A stretch of 64,000 nucleotides of DNA from JAGVSZ01 sp963747775 (lineage in GTDB: Bacteria; Pseudomonadota; Gammaproteobacteria; Burkholderiales; SG8-39). Below, piece after piece: positions 1 to 9,044 of the stretch. The first letter of the stretch is position 1, and each line of letters starts with the position of its first letter. The translations under genes and the position numbers were made by a program. The notes below the pieces were generated by a model. The model worked only from the letters and a program-made list of their open reading frames with translations. It did not search any database and was not told where the DNA came from. The DNA is taken from positions 682,001 to 746,000 of the forward strand of contig CAVVGT010000003.1 of assembly GCA_963747775.1 (NCBI GenBank), in the 5' to 3' direction.

Positions 1-394
1 CCACCCGCACCATCTCGCTCATTACGGTCCGGTGGTCGGGCACCGCGGTGACGACGTACGCCGCCGCCGCGATGTCGAAGGAGTTGTCGGCGAAGCTCAT
101 CGCGCCCGCGTCCATGCGCTCGAGCGTGACATCCGGCAAGCCGAGCTGCTCGACCCGCTCGCGCGCTTTGTCGAGCATCCCTGCGGACAGGTCGATGCCG
201 GTGATGCGGCAGCGACCGGCATAGAGAGGAAGCAGCAGGCCGGTGCCGACCCCGACCTCGAGAACGCTCTGTCCAGGGCGCGCTTCGATCGCCGCGGCGA
301 GCGCGATGCGCGAGTCCTGGAAGACTCGCCCGAATACGCGGTCATACACCCGCGAATACGCGGAGTAGACCCGCTCGATGTATTCGGCGTCCAA
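1..394 (-). CDS. class I SAM-dependent methyltransferase, 3' end cut by window edge
   Basis: The reverse strand reads about 131 residues of a Rossmann-fold methyltransferase. A glycine-rich SAM-binding motif (VLEVGVGTGLLLPLY) lies near residues 45-60, followed by an acidic residue in GIDLSAGMLDKA and a second motif around FDIAAAAYVVTAVPDH. The N-terminal pattern (YIERVYSAYSRVYDRVFG) resembles phospholipid N-methyltransferases of the PmtA type and UbiE-like enzymes, but the acceptor cannot be fixed from this fragment. I choose the TTG at 394 because a strong ribosome site (AGGGAGG) sits just upstream and no ATG begins this frame. The C-terminus lies beyond base 1. It is 118 bases downstream of the flavoprotein oxidoreductase on the same strand and could be cotranscribed. 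Confidence 0.75.
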   Translation of the reverse strand, partial: MDAEYIERVYSAYSRVYDRVFGRVFQDSRIALAAAIEARPGQSVLEVGVGTGLLLPLYAGRCRITGIDLSAGMLDKARERVEQLGLPDVTLERMDAGAMSFADNSFDIAAAAYVVTAVPDHRTVMSEMVRV

Positions 395-512
395 TCGATC
401 CTCCCTTGCAGCGGTGCGCGAGCCGCTAATGTTAAAGCGTCGGCAGCGTTTGTCTAGACTGGTGTGCGATCTCCGCGCACTGTCGGCAGTGCGTGACGCA
501 ACCACTGCGCGG

Positions 513-3500
513 TCAGCTTCTCCTGCAGCGAGTCTGCCGCAGCCGCTCGGAGAGGGCGTGGAAATCCACGCAGTCGAGCGGCTGGTCCTGGTTGAAGCAC
601 GAGAACACGTAGCGCGTCTCGCCGGTCTGCGGATCGCGGTGCGGCTGGAGGCACTGCGCGCAGATCTCCTTCATCATGCACTGCATCGGCGAGTTGATGG
701 AGCCGATTGCGAAATGGTGCGGTTTGAGATACGGCTCCAGCACCGCATGGCGCGCGCGCGCCACTGCCGCCATCATGCGGTCCGATCCGATTGCGATGAT
801 CCGGTCGGCGTTGGCCATCTTCAGCGTTGTCGCACCCAGGCGGCCGGAGGCGTACGCCTCCATCGCCTGTACGATGTTGCCCACGAACGCGAGGTCCTGG
901 GGGCGGCTCGGCTCGAAGCCGGGCGCCTCGTCGCAACACCAGATCACGACGTCCGCCGCCGCCTCGATCTCCTCGACCTTGTAGCGGTCGATGATCTTCT
1001 TGTAGCCGGCGAAGTAGAGCACTTTCGAGCCGGCCGCGCGAAACGCCTGGCCGATCGAGAAGAGCACCGCGTTGCCGAGGCCGCCGCCCGCGAACAGGAC
1101 CGTCTCGCCCGGCGCGATGTGTGTCGGCGCGCCGGTCGGCCCCATGAGCACCACCGGTTCGCCGGGTTGCAGGATCGCGCACAGGTCGCTGGAGCCGCCC
1201 ATCTCCAGCACGATCGTGGACACCAGGCCGCGCGCCCGATCGACCCAGGCTCCGGTCAGCGCGAGGCCTTCCATTTGCATGCGGGTCCCGTCCGCGACGG
1301 GCGCGAGCGTTTCGAAGTTCTGCAGGCGATAGAACTGTCCAGGCGCGAAGCGCCGCGCCGCGGCCGGCGCCTTGACCACGACCTCGACGATGGTGGGGGT
1401 GAGGCGCTTCACCTCGTGCACGGTCGGGCGCAGGTCGGCGTCCAGCCGGCGCAGGAAAGCGGCGTCCGACTCGGTGTTCGCGGGCGCGTGCTTCGCGAGC
1501 ACGCGCGAGATCACGGGGAAACCCTGCTTGGTCGACCCGAGCGCCTTGACGACGTTGCCGAAGTACGACGGATGGAGATCGCCGAAGAAGGACACGAAGC
1601 GCCCGTCGGGCAGGCGCGACAGGAGCACGTCGGCCCGCGCCGGCTTCGACAGCGAGAACTCCGGCTTGACCGGGTTCCCGTCCTCGTCGCAGGCGCGGAA
1701 GTACTTGCCGTCGAGCTGAAAGTGCGCCGCGTCTTCGCGCGCGAGCACGGTGTTCGGCTGCGTGCCGGCGGCGATGAACACCGTGCAAGCGGGCAAGCGC
1801 AGCTCGCCCGCGCTCTGCCATTTTCCGTCCGCGCCGCGCGTCTGCCGGGTGAAGCGGATCCCGCTTACCGCGCCGTAGTCGTCGACCTCGACGGCGAGGG
1901 GCGTGAGCCCCTCGGCGAAGACGATGCCTTCCTCGAGCGCCTTCTCGACCTCTTCGTGGTTGAGCGTGTAGGAGGGGCTGTCGACGAGGCGCCGCCGGTA
2001 GCCGATCGTGACGCCGCCCCAGTGGCGCAGCAGCTCGGAGATGCGCGGGGCGCGGCCCTCCGCGGCCGCCTTGCGGCGCTCGCTGCGGATCGCGCGGGCG
2101 TGCGACAGGAACTCCTCGGCGATCTCGCGCTCCTCGGGGTTCCAGCGGTCGCGCACCGCGTCGTGCCCCGCGTCGAGCGCGAGCGCCTCGTAGCGCTCGA
2201 GGAACTTCTCGACCTGGACCACGTAGTAGGCGAGCGACTCGGTGGCCGTGTCGATCGCGGTGAGCCCGCCGCCGATCACGACCGCCGGCAGCCGCAGCTG
2301 CATGTTCGCGATCGAATCGCGCTTGGCGGCACCGGTGAGCTGCAGCGCCATCAGGAAATCCGAGGCGGTGCGCACGCCACGCGCGAGACCGTTCGGGATG
2401 TCGAGCGTGGTCGGCTTGCCGGCCCCCATGCAGAGCGCGACGTGGTCGAAGCCGGCAATTAACGCGTCGTCGAGCGTGAGCGTGCCGCCGAAGCGCACGC
2501 CGCCGAACAAGGCGAACTCGCGGCGACGCTGGAGCAGCAGCCGGATCAGCTTCAGGAAGTTCTTGTCCCAACGCACGGTGATCCCGTACTCGGCGACGCC
2601 CCCGAATCCGGCCATCGTGCGCTCATCGAGCGATTCGTACAGGTTCATTGCGTCGCGGACGGGCGCGAAAGGCGCGCGGCCGCCGTCGGCGCTCACGCCC
2701 GCGAGCTCGGCCGGCAGCGGCTCGATCTTGAGCCCGTCGATGCCGACCACCACGTGGCCGTCGTTCATGAGCTGGTGCGCGAGGCTGAACCCGGCGGGAC
2801 CCATGCCGACCACCAGCACGCGGCGCCCGCTCCGCGGCAACGGCAGCGGCCGGCGGAAGTTGAGCGGGTTCCAGCGGGTGAGCAGGCTGTAGATCTCGAA
2901 GCCCCAAGGCAGCAGCAGCACGTCCTTGAGCGTGCGCGTCTCGACCTGCGGGATGTCGACCGGCTCCTGCTTCTGGTAAATGCAGGCCTTCATGCAGTCG
3001 TTGCAGATCCGGTGGCCGGTGGCGGCGACCATCGGGTTGTCGACGGCGATGATCGCAAGCGCGGCAATCGCCAGGCCCTGCGTCTTCGCGGTATGGAACT
3101 CGGAGATCTTCTCGTCGAGGGGGCAGCCGGCGAGCGTGACCCCGAAGGCGCTCTTCTTGTAGATGATCCGGTCGGGGGCATCGGCCGGCGGCTTTTCCTT
3201 CAGGCCCTTCGCACACGAATCCTTGCCCTGCGCATGGCACCAGATGCAGTAGTTCGCCTGGTCGAGCGCACCGACCAGGCTGGTACCGGAATCGGTGAGC
3301 TTGAAGCCCTCGCGACGCCGGAGGTGATCGGGCCTGATCCGGAAGGCGGGGGCGCCGTGGAGGTCGAACTGCTCCGCGTGCGCGAGCAGATGATAGGGGT
3401 CGGTCTTGCCGGGCGCCTTGAACAGCACGCCGGTGCGCACGTGCTCGCGGCCCTCGTCGGTGTGCAGCGCCCATGCCGCGTAGCGGAGCGCGAGGTCGAG

Positions 3501-3987
3501 CTCCCGCTGGTTGTTCACCGCGGGCTGGGCCTGCTCCTGCGCGAGCCAGCGCGTGACGTGCTGAGCGTAGGTGAGCTCGTCGAAGCGTCCGCCGAACAGG
3601 CGGCGCAGGTCGCGTTCCAGCGCGGGCCCGTCGAGCGCCCGGGCGTCCTCGGGCTTGATCTTGGTCGCGGCGCGGCGCTGCACGAACTGGCGTTTCACCG
3701 CGTAGAGCGGCGCGCTCTCGTCGTGACGGCGCGCGAGCGCGAGGACCTCGTCGCCGATGCCGAAGAGTTGCGCGAGAGAAGCGGTCGAGGTGTGGCGCGA
3801 GCGCCAGGATCAGCGCCGACTCGTCCTTGGATGCGATGGCGTCCGACGCGATGCGGGCGGCGGCCAACTGGTCGCGCAGCGTGGGGTCGGCCGTGCCCAG
3901 GACGTCGACGAAATGCCGGTCGAGCCGGACGAGGCCCTCGCGGCGGTACAGGTCCTCGAAGGCGAGTCCGTGAGCGAGCTTCAGCAT
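513..3987 (-). CDS. multidomain FAD/NAD(P)-dependent oxidoreductase with C-terminal ferredoxin-reductase module (one frameshift)
   Basis: Joined across one frameshift, this encodes about 1,157 residues. The N-terminal ~290 residues carry cysteine groups (CIWCHAQGKDSC, later GHRICNDCMKAC) that look like Fe-S ligands. Then comes a GltD-like flavoprotein unit with one dinucleotide fold (VLVVGMGPAGFSLAHQL, about residue 390) and a second (VVIGGGLTAIDTATESL, about 575). The last ~350 residues resemble the electron-transfer subunit of dihydroorotate dehydrogenase, with a FAD-binding barrel (FAPGQFYRLQ), a nucleotide fold (LFAGGGLGNAVL) and a final cysteine cluster (MQCMMKEICAQC). Near 3,780 the frame shifts by one base: the start-proximal frame ends in PHLDRF and the same protein continues as LAQLFGIGDEV. 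fdxA lies 40 bases upstream, so it probably exchanges electrons with that ferredoxin. The reaction is unknown. Confidence 0.75.
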
Positions 3988-4027
3988 GGCGTCCAGGTCA
4001 CGGCGTGGAGCGCTGCCCTCCCGGCGG

Positions 4028-4351
4028 TCAGCGCTCGAGAAGCTGCTTCTTCTCGCGCACGTCCTTGAACGCTTCGGCCGTGGCGAGGGGGTCCTTCTTG
4101 TCGGTGAGCACCGGCCAGACCTTGGTGAGCTCGGCGTTGAGCGCGAGCCATTCCTTCTGATCCGCGGGCACGTCCTCCTCCGCGTAGATCGCGTTGACCG
4201 GGCACTCGGGGATGCACACCGCGCAGTCGATGCACTCGTCCGGGTCGATGACGAGCATGTTCGGCCCTTCGTGGAAACAGTCGACCGGACAGACGTCGAC
4301 GCAGTCGGTGTACTTGCACTTGATGCAGCTCTCGGTGACGATGTGGGTCAT
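4028..4351 (-). CDS. fdxA: ferredoxin FdxA, seven-iron type
   Basis: This 107-residue protein has the two cluster motifs of [3Fe-4S][4Fe-4S] ferredoxins. The first is CIKCKYTDCVDVCPVDCF at residues 9-26, in which the spacing C-x2-C-x4-C-x3-C-P departs from a standard 4Fe-4S motif as expected for FdxA. The second is CIDCAVCIPECP at residues 40-51. The acidic C-terminal half with a tryptophan-containing helix (QKEWLALNAEL) is typical of the family. The frame extends upstream, but the ATG at 4351 is preferred because GAGGA precedes it and family homology begins with MTHIVTE. It is a soluble electron carrier and probably partners the large oxidoreductase 40 bases downstream. A perfect TATAAT lies about 40 bases upstream. 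Confidence 0.95.
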   Translation of the reverse strand: MTHIVTESCIKCKYTDCVDVCPVDCFHEGPNMLVIDPDECIDCAVCIPECPVNAIYAEEDVPADQKEWLALNAELTKVWPVLTDKKDPLATAEAFKDVREKKQLLER

Positions 4352-4390
4352 CGCGGATCCTCGCGCGGGGCCATGCTCGCAAAGCCGCGC

Positions 4391-4396
4391 ATTATA
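4391..4396 (-). promoter_or_regulatory. -10 box of a probable fdxA promoter
   Basis: A perfect TATAAT reads on the minus strand in the otherwise GC-rich leader of fdxA. Transcription would start near 4384, giving a leader of about 33 nt. No good -35 box is visible at 17 bases (ACCGGC there). Confidence 0.5.
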
Positions 4397-4470
4397 CCGG
4401 CGCGCGCCCCCGCGCCGGTGTGCGCCGGCTCGAAACGTGGGCCCGACCGACGACGGCTCGGTCGATGCGG

Positions 4471-4534
4471 GTTTCAATCCACGCTAGTCTCAATCCACGC
4501 TAGTCTCAATCCACGCTGGTTTCAATCCACCTTG
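4471..4534. repeat. four tandem copies of a 16-bp unit
   Basis: Four head-to-tail units of exactly 16 bp begin at 4471, 4487, 4503 and 4519: GTTTCAATCCACGCTA, GTCTCAATCCACGCTA, GTCTCAATCCACGCTG and GTTTCAATCCACCTTG. The last copy contains the stop codon of the nitroreductase gene, read on the minus strand, so the array looks like local duplication of that gene's 3' end. Each copy carries another in-frame-looking TGA. Confidence 0.9.
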
Positions 4535-5271
4535 CTCTCGTCGCGATACATCACCTGGTGGCGTTTCTCGCGCACCCACTCGTCGATCTGCCCGGGCGTC
4601 ATGTAGTTCGCGGCGTTGAACCGGTCCCAAGACATGATCTCGGGCAGGGACTTCTTCCAGCGCTTGTATGGCGGCTTCGCCGGCGGTCCGAAGCAGAAGA
4701 TGTCGACGACGGCGAGGTCGTCGGGAATGCCGAGGAGCGGCTTCAGCGCATTCTGGGCGTTCTCCTGCCCGATCGCCGTGACCCACCAAACGTTGTACCC
4801 AAGCGCGGCGGCCGCCAGATGGGCCGACATGGTCGAAGCGGCCACCGACTGCAGCAGGATGCGCTCGGCATTTTCCTGGTACTGGCGGTCGAGGGCGGAG
4901 CCGTCGTTCAGCACCGGGAACGCACGCGTCCAGCGGAAGTCGCTCGCGATCACGATGAAGCCCGGCGCGGTCTCCAGCCCGCGATAGTTCGGCGTCGGGA
5001 ACTTCATGTGCAGCTTCGCGCGGCTCCGCGCCTCGTCCACGAAATAGTCGGCGATCGCCCTCTTGATGGCCACCTCGGTGATCACGACGTAGTGCCAGGG
5101 CTGCGCATTGGCGCCGGACGGCGCGTGCCGCGCGGCCTCCAGAATGAGCTCGTAATGCTCCAGCGGAACGACGTACGACGGGTCGAACTGGCGCGTCGTC
5201 ATGCGGTTGCGGACCACGTCCATCAGCGCGTCGTAGCGCGCGCGCTGGTCGTAACGGGCAGCGATTTCCAT
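4522..5271 (-). CDS. nitroreductase family protein
   Basis: This 249-residue protein belongs to the FMN-dependent nitroreductase superfamily. The N-terminal arginine-rich segment (MDVVRNRMTTRQFD) and the substrate/FMN motif HAPSGANAQPWHYVVI (around residues 48-63) are diagnostic of the fold. The C-terminal part (FCFGPPAKPPYKRWKKSL) is like the closing FMN-contact region of such enzymes. They are homodimers that transfer hydride from NAD(P)H to nitroaromatics, quinones or enones; the natural substrate cannot be deduced. AGGAGG lies just before the ATG at 5271. The 3' end runs into the 16-bp tandem repeat, and the gene is separated from fdxA by about 170 bases, mostly repeat and fdxA promoter. 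Confidence 0.88.
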   Translation of the reverse strand: MEIAARYDQRARYDALMDVVRNRMTTRQFDPSYVVPLEHYELILEAARHAPSGANAQPWHYVVITEVAIKRAIADYFVDEARSRAKLHMKFPTPNYRGLETAPGFIVIASDFRWTRAFPVLNDGSALDRQYQENAERILLQSVAASTMSAHLAAAALGYNVWWVTAIGQENAQNALKPLLGIPDDLAVVDIFCFGPPAKPPYKRWKKSLPEIMSWDRFNAANYMTPGQIDEWVREKRHQVMYRDESKVD

Positions 5272-5347
5272 TCGGGCCTCCTCGAAGGTTCCGCATCGAT
5301 GATCCGGGGTCGCGGCCCGGAGTGCAAGCGATGGCTAAAGGCGTGCC

Positions 5348-5400
5348 CGCTGGTTGTAGGGCCGCTGGTTGTAGGGGCGCTGGTTGTATGGCCGCTGGCC
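5348..5400. repeat. 15-bp tandem repeat, about 3.5 copies
   Basis: Units CGCTGGTTGTAGGGC (5348), CGCTGGTTGTAGGGG (5363) and CGCTGGTTGTATGGC (5378) are followed by a partial copy CGCTGGCC (5393). Each unit contains TTGTAG or TTGTAT, which resembles a -35 hexamer. The array lies between the divergent nitroreductase gene and the molybdenum hydroxylase operon. Confidence 0.9.
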
Positions 5401-5412
5401 TTCGGCTACAGT
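5384..5412 (+). promoter_or_regulatory. probable sigma70-type promoter of the catabolic island
   Basis: TTGTAT (5384-5389) and TACAGT (5407-5412) are spaced by exactly 17 bases and point at the FAD-subunit gene, whose ATG is at 5445. The -35 box is part of the third tandem repeat unit. Expected transcript start is about 5419. Confidence 0.5.
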
Positions 5413-5444
5413 CGGTCGACCCTTTGGCCACCGCCTGCGCATCG

Positions 5445-6293
5445 ATGGGAAGCTACCTCCGCCCGAGCGTGCTCGACGACGCGCTGCGCGCCCGCGCGGC
5501 CGGGCCGTGCACGGTGCTCGCGGGCGGCACCGACTTCTATCCTGCACGGGTCGGCCGGACGATCGACGAGGATGTCCTCGACATCACCGCGATCGCCGAC
5601 CTGCGCGGCGTGCGGGAGGAGTCCGCGCACTTCCGTATCGGCGCGCTCACGACCTGGATCGAGCTCGTCGCGGCGCCGCTGCCCGCATGGTTCGATGCGG
5701 TGAAGCTCGCCGCCCGAGAAGTCGGCGGCGTCCAGATTCAGAACGCGGGGACCGTTGCCGGCAATCTCTGCAACGCTTCGCCGGCGGCTGACGGCGTGCC
5801 GCCCCTGCTCGCGCTCGGCGCCAAGGTGGAGTTGCGGTCCGTGCGCGGCGCGCGGACGCTTCCGCTCGGCGAGTTCGTGCTCGGCAACCGGCTGACCGCG
5901 TGCGCGCCCGACGAGCTGATGACCGCGGTGTTGGTCTCCAAATGGGGCGGGCGCGCACGGTCGACCTTTCTCAAGCTCGGCGCGCGCCGGTACCTCGTGA
6001 TCTCGATCGCGATGGTCGCGGCGGCGGCCGAGACCGATGCGCGCGGGGCGATCGCGCGCTGCGGCGTTGCCGTCGGCGCGTGCTCATCGGCCGCACAGCG
6101 CCTGCCGGCGCTGGAGGCCGCACTCGTGGGCCGCACTCTGGCGCCGGGCATCGGCGCAACGGTGGCACCGGCGCACCTTGCGTCGCTTGCGCCGATCACC
6201 GACATCCGCGCGAGCTCGGCGTATCGCGGCGACGCGGTTGCGACGCTCGTTGCTCGGGCGCTCGAGAGACTGGCGCATGAACAGGCCGCTTGA
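5445..6293 (+). CDS. molybdenum hydroxylase FAD-binding subunit (xanthine dehydrogenase/CoxM family)
   Basis: This 282-residue protein is the medium, FAD-binding subunit of a molybdenum hydroxylase. Near the N-terminus it has TVLAGGTDFYPARVG, and around residue 105 it has the FAD pyrophosphate motif IQNAGTVAGNLCNASPAADG, both characteristic of the family. It passes electrons from the 2Fe-2S centres of its partner to an acceptor such as NAD+ or a quinone. The frame is open from 5322, but that extension is only translated tandem repeat. I prefer the ATG at 5445, which starts at the family's usual N-terminus. The next gene overlaps the 3' end by 17 bases, which implies translational coupling with the large subunit. 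Confidence 0.9.
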   Translation: MGSYLRPSVLDDALRARAAGPCTVLAGGTDFYPARVGRTIDEDVLDITAIADLRGVREESAHFRIGALTTWIELVAAPLPAWFDAVKLAAREVGGVQIQNAGTVAGNLCNASPAADGVPPLLALGAKVELRSVRGARTLPLGEFVLGNRLTACAPDELMTAVLVSKWGGRARSTFLKLGARRYLVISIAMVAAAAETDARGAIARCGVAVGACSSAAQRLPALEAALVGRTLAPGIGATVAPAHLASLAPITDIRASSAYRGDAVATLVARALERLAHEQAA

Positions 6294-9043
6294 TCTATCC
6301 ACGGTCGCGTTCACGCTGAACGGCGAGCCGCAGCGCGTCGCCGCGCGGCCGGCCGAGCGCCTGTCCGACGTCCTGCGCGAGGCGCTGGGCCTGACCGGGA
6401 CGAAGGTCGGCTGCAACGCCGGGGACTGCGGCGCATGCACGGTGCTCGTCGATGGACGCCAGGTCTGCGCCTGCCTGACCGCGGTCGCGCAGGTGGAAGG
6501 GCGGGTGGTGCAAACGGTGGAAGGCCTGGCGCATGGGGCGAGGCTCGATCCGCTGCAGCGATCGTTTCTCGCGCACGGCGCCGCGCAATGCGGCATCTGC
6601 ACGCCGGGGATGCTGATGGCGTCGCGCGAGCTGCTTGGGCGCAATGCGAATCCGAGCGAGAGCGAGGTGTGCGACGCGCTCGGCGGCGTGCTGTGCCGGT
6701 GCACCGGCTATCGCAAGATCGTCGATGCGGTGCTCGCGGCGGGGCGCGGAGAGGCGGCGCTCGCGGAGCCCGCGGTCGGGGCGGCGGTCGGTGCTCGAGC
6801 CCCCAAGACCGACGGCGCACCGAAGGTCACCGGGAGGGAGCGTTACGGCGCCGACCACTGGCCCGACGGCGCGCTCTGGTTGCACGTGATCCGCTCGCCG
6901 CACGCCAAGGCGCGCTTCGAGATCGGCGATCTCGCGCCGCTGTTCGCGCGGCACCCCGGGCTAGTAGACGTCGTGACCGCGCGCGACGTGCCCGTGAACG
7001 CTTTCGGGATCTTCCCCGACGTCAAGGACCAGCCGGTGCTGGCGGACGGCCGAGTCCGCTTCCGCGGCGAGGCGGTGCTGGGCCTGGTCGGCGAGATGGA
7101 CGCGGTGCTCCGGATCCCGGAGCCGGACATTCCGATCCGCTGGATGCCCGAGGTCGCGCAGACCGAGGTGGAGGACGCGCTCGCGCACGTCGCCGATCCC
7201 CTGCACGCGCGCAATCCCGACAACGTCCTCGTCCGCGGGCGCGTCGTGAAGGGCGACGTCGAGGCGGCGCTCGCCGCCGCGACGCACGTTGCAGAAGGCG
7301 AGTTCACGACCAGCTTCGTCGAGCACGCGTACATCGAGCCCGAGGCGGGGTTCGCAGAGCGGGTGGGAGAGCGCATCCGGATCTTCGCGTGCACCCAGAC
7401 CCCGTACATGGACCGCGAGGAGGTGGCGCGCGTCCTCGGCATCGAGGACGTGCAGGTGCACATCGTGCCGTCGGCGGTGGGCGGGGGGTTCGGCGGCAAG
7501 CTCGACATCTCGATCCAGCCGCTCCTTGCGGTCGCCGCCTGGAAGCTGAAACGTCCGGTGCGCGGCGCCTATACGCGCCCGGAGTCGATGGCGTCGACGA
7601 CGAAGCGCCATCCGGCACGCATGCGGCGCGCGCTTCGGGTGCGACGCCGAGGGCCGCCTCGTCGCGGCGGATTTCTCCGGCGACTTCAATACGGGCGCGT
7701 ACGCGTCCTGGGGGAACACCGTCGCGAACCGGGTGCCGATCCACGCGTCGGGGCCGTACGCCGTGCCGAACGTGCGGGCGCTGACGCGTGCGGTGTACAC
7801 CAACGGACCGATCGCCGGGGCATTCCGCGGCTTCGGCGTGCCGCAGTCGACGATCGTGCACGAGGCGCTGCTCGACGAGCTGGCGGAGCGGGTCGGCCTC
7901 GACAAGCTCGAGTTCCGTCATCGCAACGCGATCCGCGCCGGGCAGGCCACGGCGACGGGACAGGTCCTTAAGGCGAGCGCGGGGTTGGCGCAGTGCCTCG
8001 ACGCGCTGAGACCGCACTGGCAGGAGGCGGTGCTCGGTGCAGAAGCGTTCAACCGCCGCGCGGGAGCGGCCGGCCGACTGAAGGGCACTCGACGCGGCGC
8101 CGGTCTCGCCTGCATGTGGTACGGGATCGGCAACACGGTGATCGCCAATCCGTCCACGATGCGCGTCGGCCTTAAGCCGGACGGTCGCGTGATGTTCTAC
8201 AACGGCGCGGTCGACATCGGGCAGGGCTCGAACACAATATTGGTCCAGTTGCTAGCGGATGCGCTCGGCCTGCCGATGGCGGCGATCGACTATGTGATGG
8301 GCGACACGGATCTGACAGCCGATGCGGGAAAGACGTCGGCGTCGCGCCAGGCCTTCGTGTCGGGCAATGCGACGCACCTGGCCGGCACCGAGCTGCGGCG
8401 CAGGATGATTGCGCTCGCCGAGGCGCGTGCGAATGCGACGCTGCGACTCGAGGACGGGGCGCTGATCGCGAGCGACGCCGACGGCGAGCATCGTATCGAC
8501 CTCGCCGAGCTGCCGCGTGACGGGCGCGGCGACGTGCTTTCGGCCGACGGGCACTTCAACCCCCCGACCGTCCCGCTCGACAAGGACGGTCAGGGCGTGC
8601 CGTACGCCACCTACGGCTTCGGCGCGCAGCTAGCGGAGCTGGAAGTCGACCTCGAGCTCGGCACGGTGCAGCTGCTGCGCATCGTCGCCGCGCACGACGT
8701 GGGGCGCGCGCTCAACCCGACACAGGTCGAGGGCCAGATCCACGGCGGCATCGCACAAGGCATCGGCCTCGCGCTGATGGAGGAGTACCACGCCGGCAAG
8801 ACCGAAAACCTGCACGACTACCTGATCCCCACGATCGGCGACGTGCCTCCGCTCGAGGTCATTCTCGTCGAGGATCCCGAGCCGCTGGGGCCGCACGGCG
8901 CGAAGGGCGTCGGCGAGCCGGCGCTCATCCCGACCGCGCCGGCGATCTTCAATGCGATTCACCACGCGACGGGTGTGCGGCTGCGTCATGCGCCGGCCAC
9001 GCCGGATCGCGTGCGCGCGGCGCTGCTCGCGGCGCAGGGATGA
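6277..9043 (+). CDS. molybdopterin-dependent oxidoreductase with fused N-terminal 2Fe-2S domain (one frameshift)
   Basis: Joined across one frameshift this is about 921 residues. The first ~160 are the small subunit: a plant-type 2Fe-2S motif (CNAGDCGACTVLVDGRQVC, residues 46-66) and the second cluster (CGICTPGM, then CRCTGY). The rest is the xanthine-dehydrogenase-type large subunit with GGGFGGKLDIS, FRGFGVPQ and GVGEPALIPTAPAIFNAI, which bind the molybdopterin cofactor. Such enzymes hydroxylate N-heterocycles or aldehydes with water. Frame is lost near 7,625, where GCGGCGCGCG has one base too many; homology resumes as a cofactor-domain sequence leading into VPIHASGPYAVPNV. Fusion of the two subunits resembles Desulfovibrio aldehyde oxidoreductase, but here a separate FAD subunit precedes it. 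The substrate is unknown. Confidence 0.85.
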
Positions 9044-9044
9044 A

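Noticed and set aside
4352..4477. Longer ferredoxin start at 4477
   Set aside because: It would cover the TATAAT promoter and the spacer, while the ATG at 4351 has a ribosome site and matches the FdxA N-terminus.
4471..4534. CRISPR-like repeat beginning GTTTCAATCCACGC
   Set aside because: Units are only 16 bp, directly abutting with no spacers, and derive from the 3' end of a coding gene. No cas genes are in the window.
5322..5444. N-terminal extension of the FAD subunit through the tandem repeat
   Set aside because: The extension translates the 15-bp repeat (Cys/Gly/Ala-rich) and lies over the promoter; family homology begins at the ATG at 5445.
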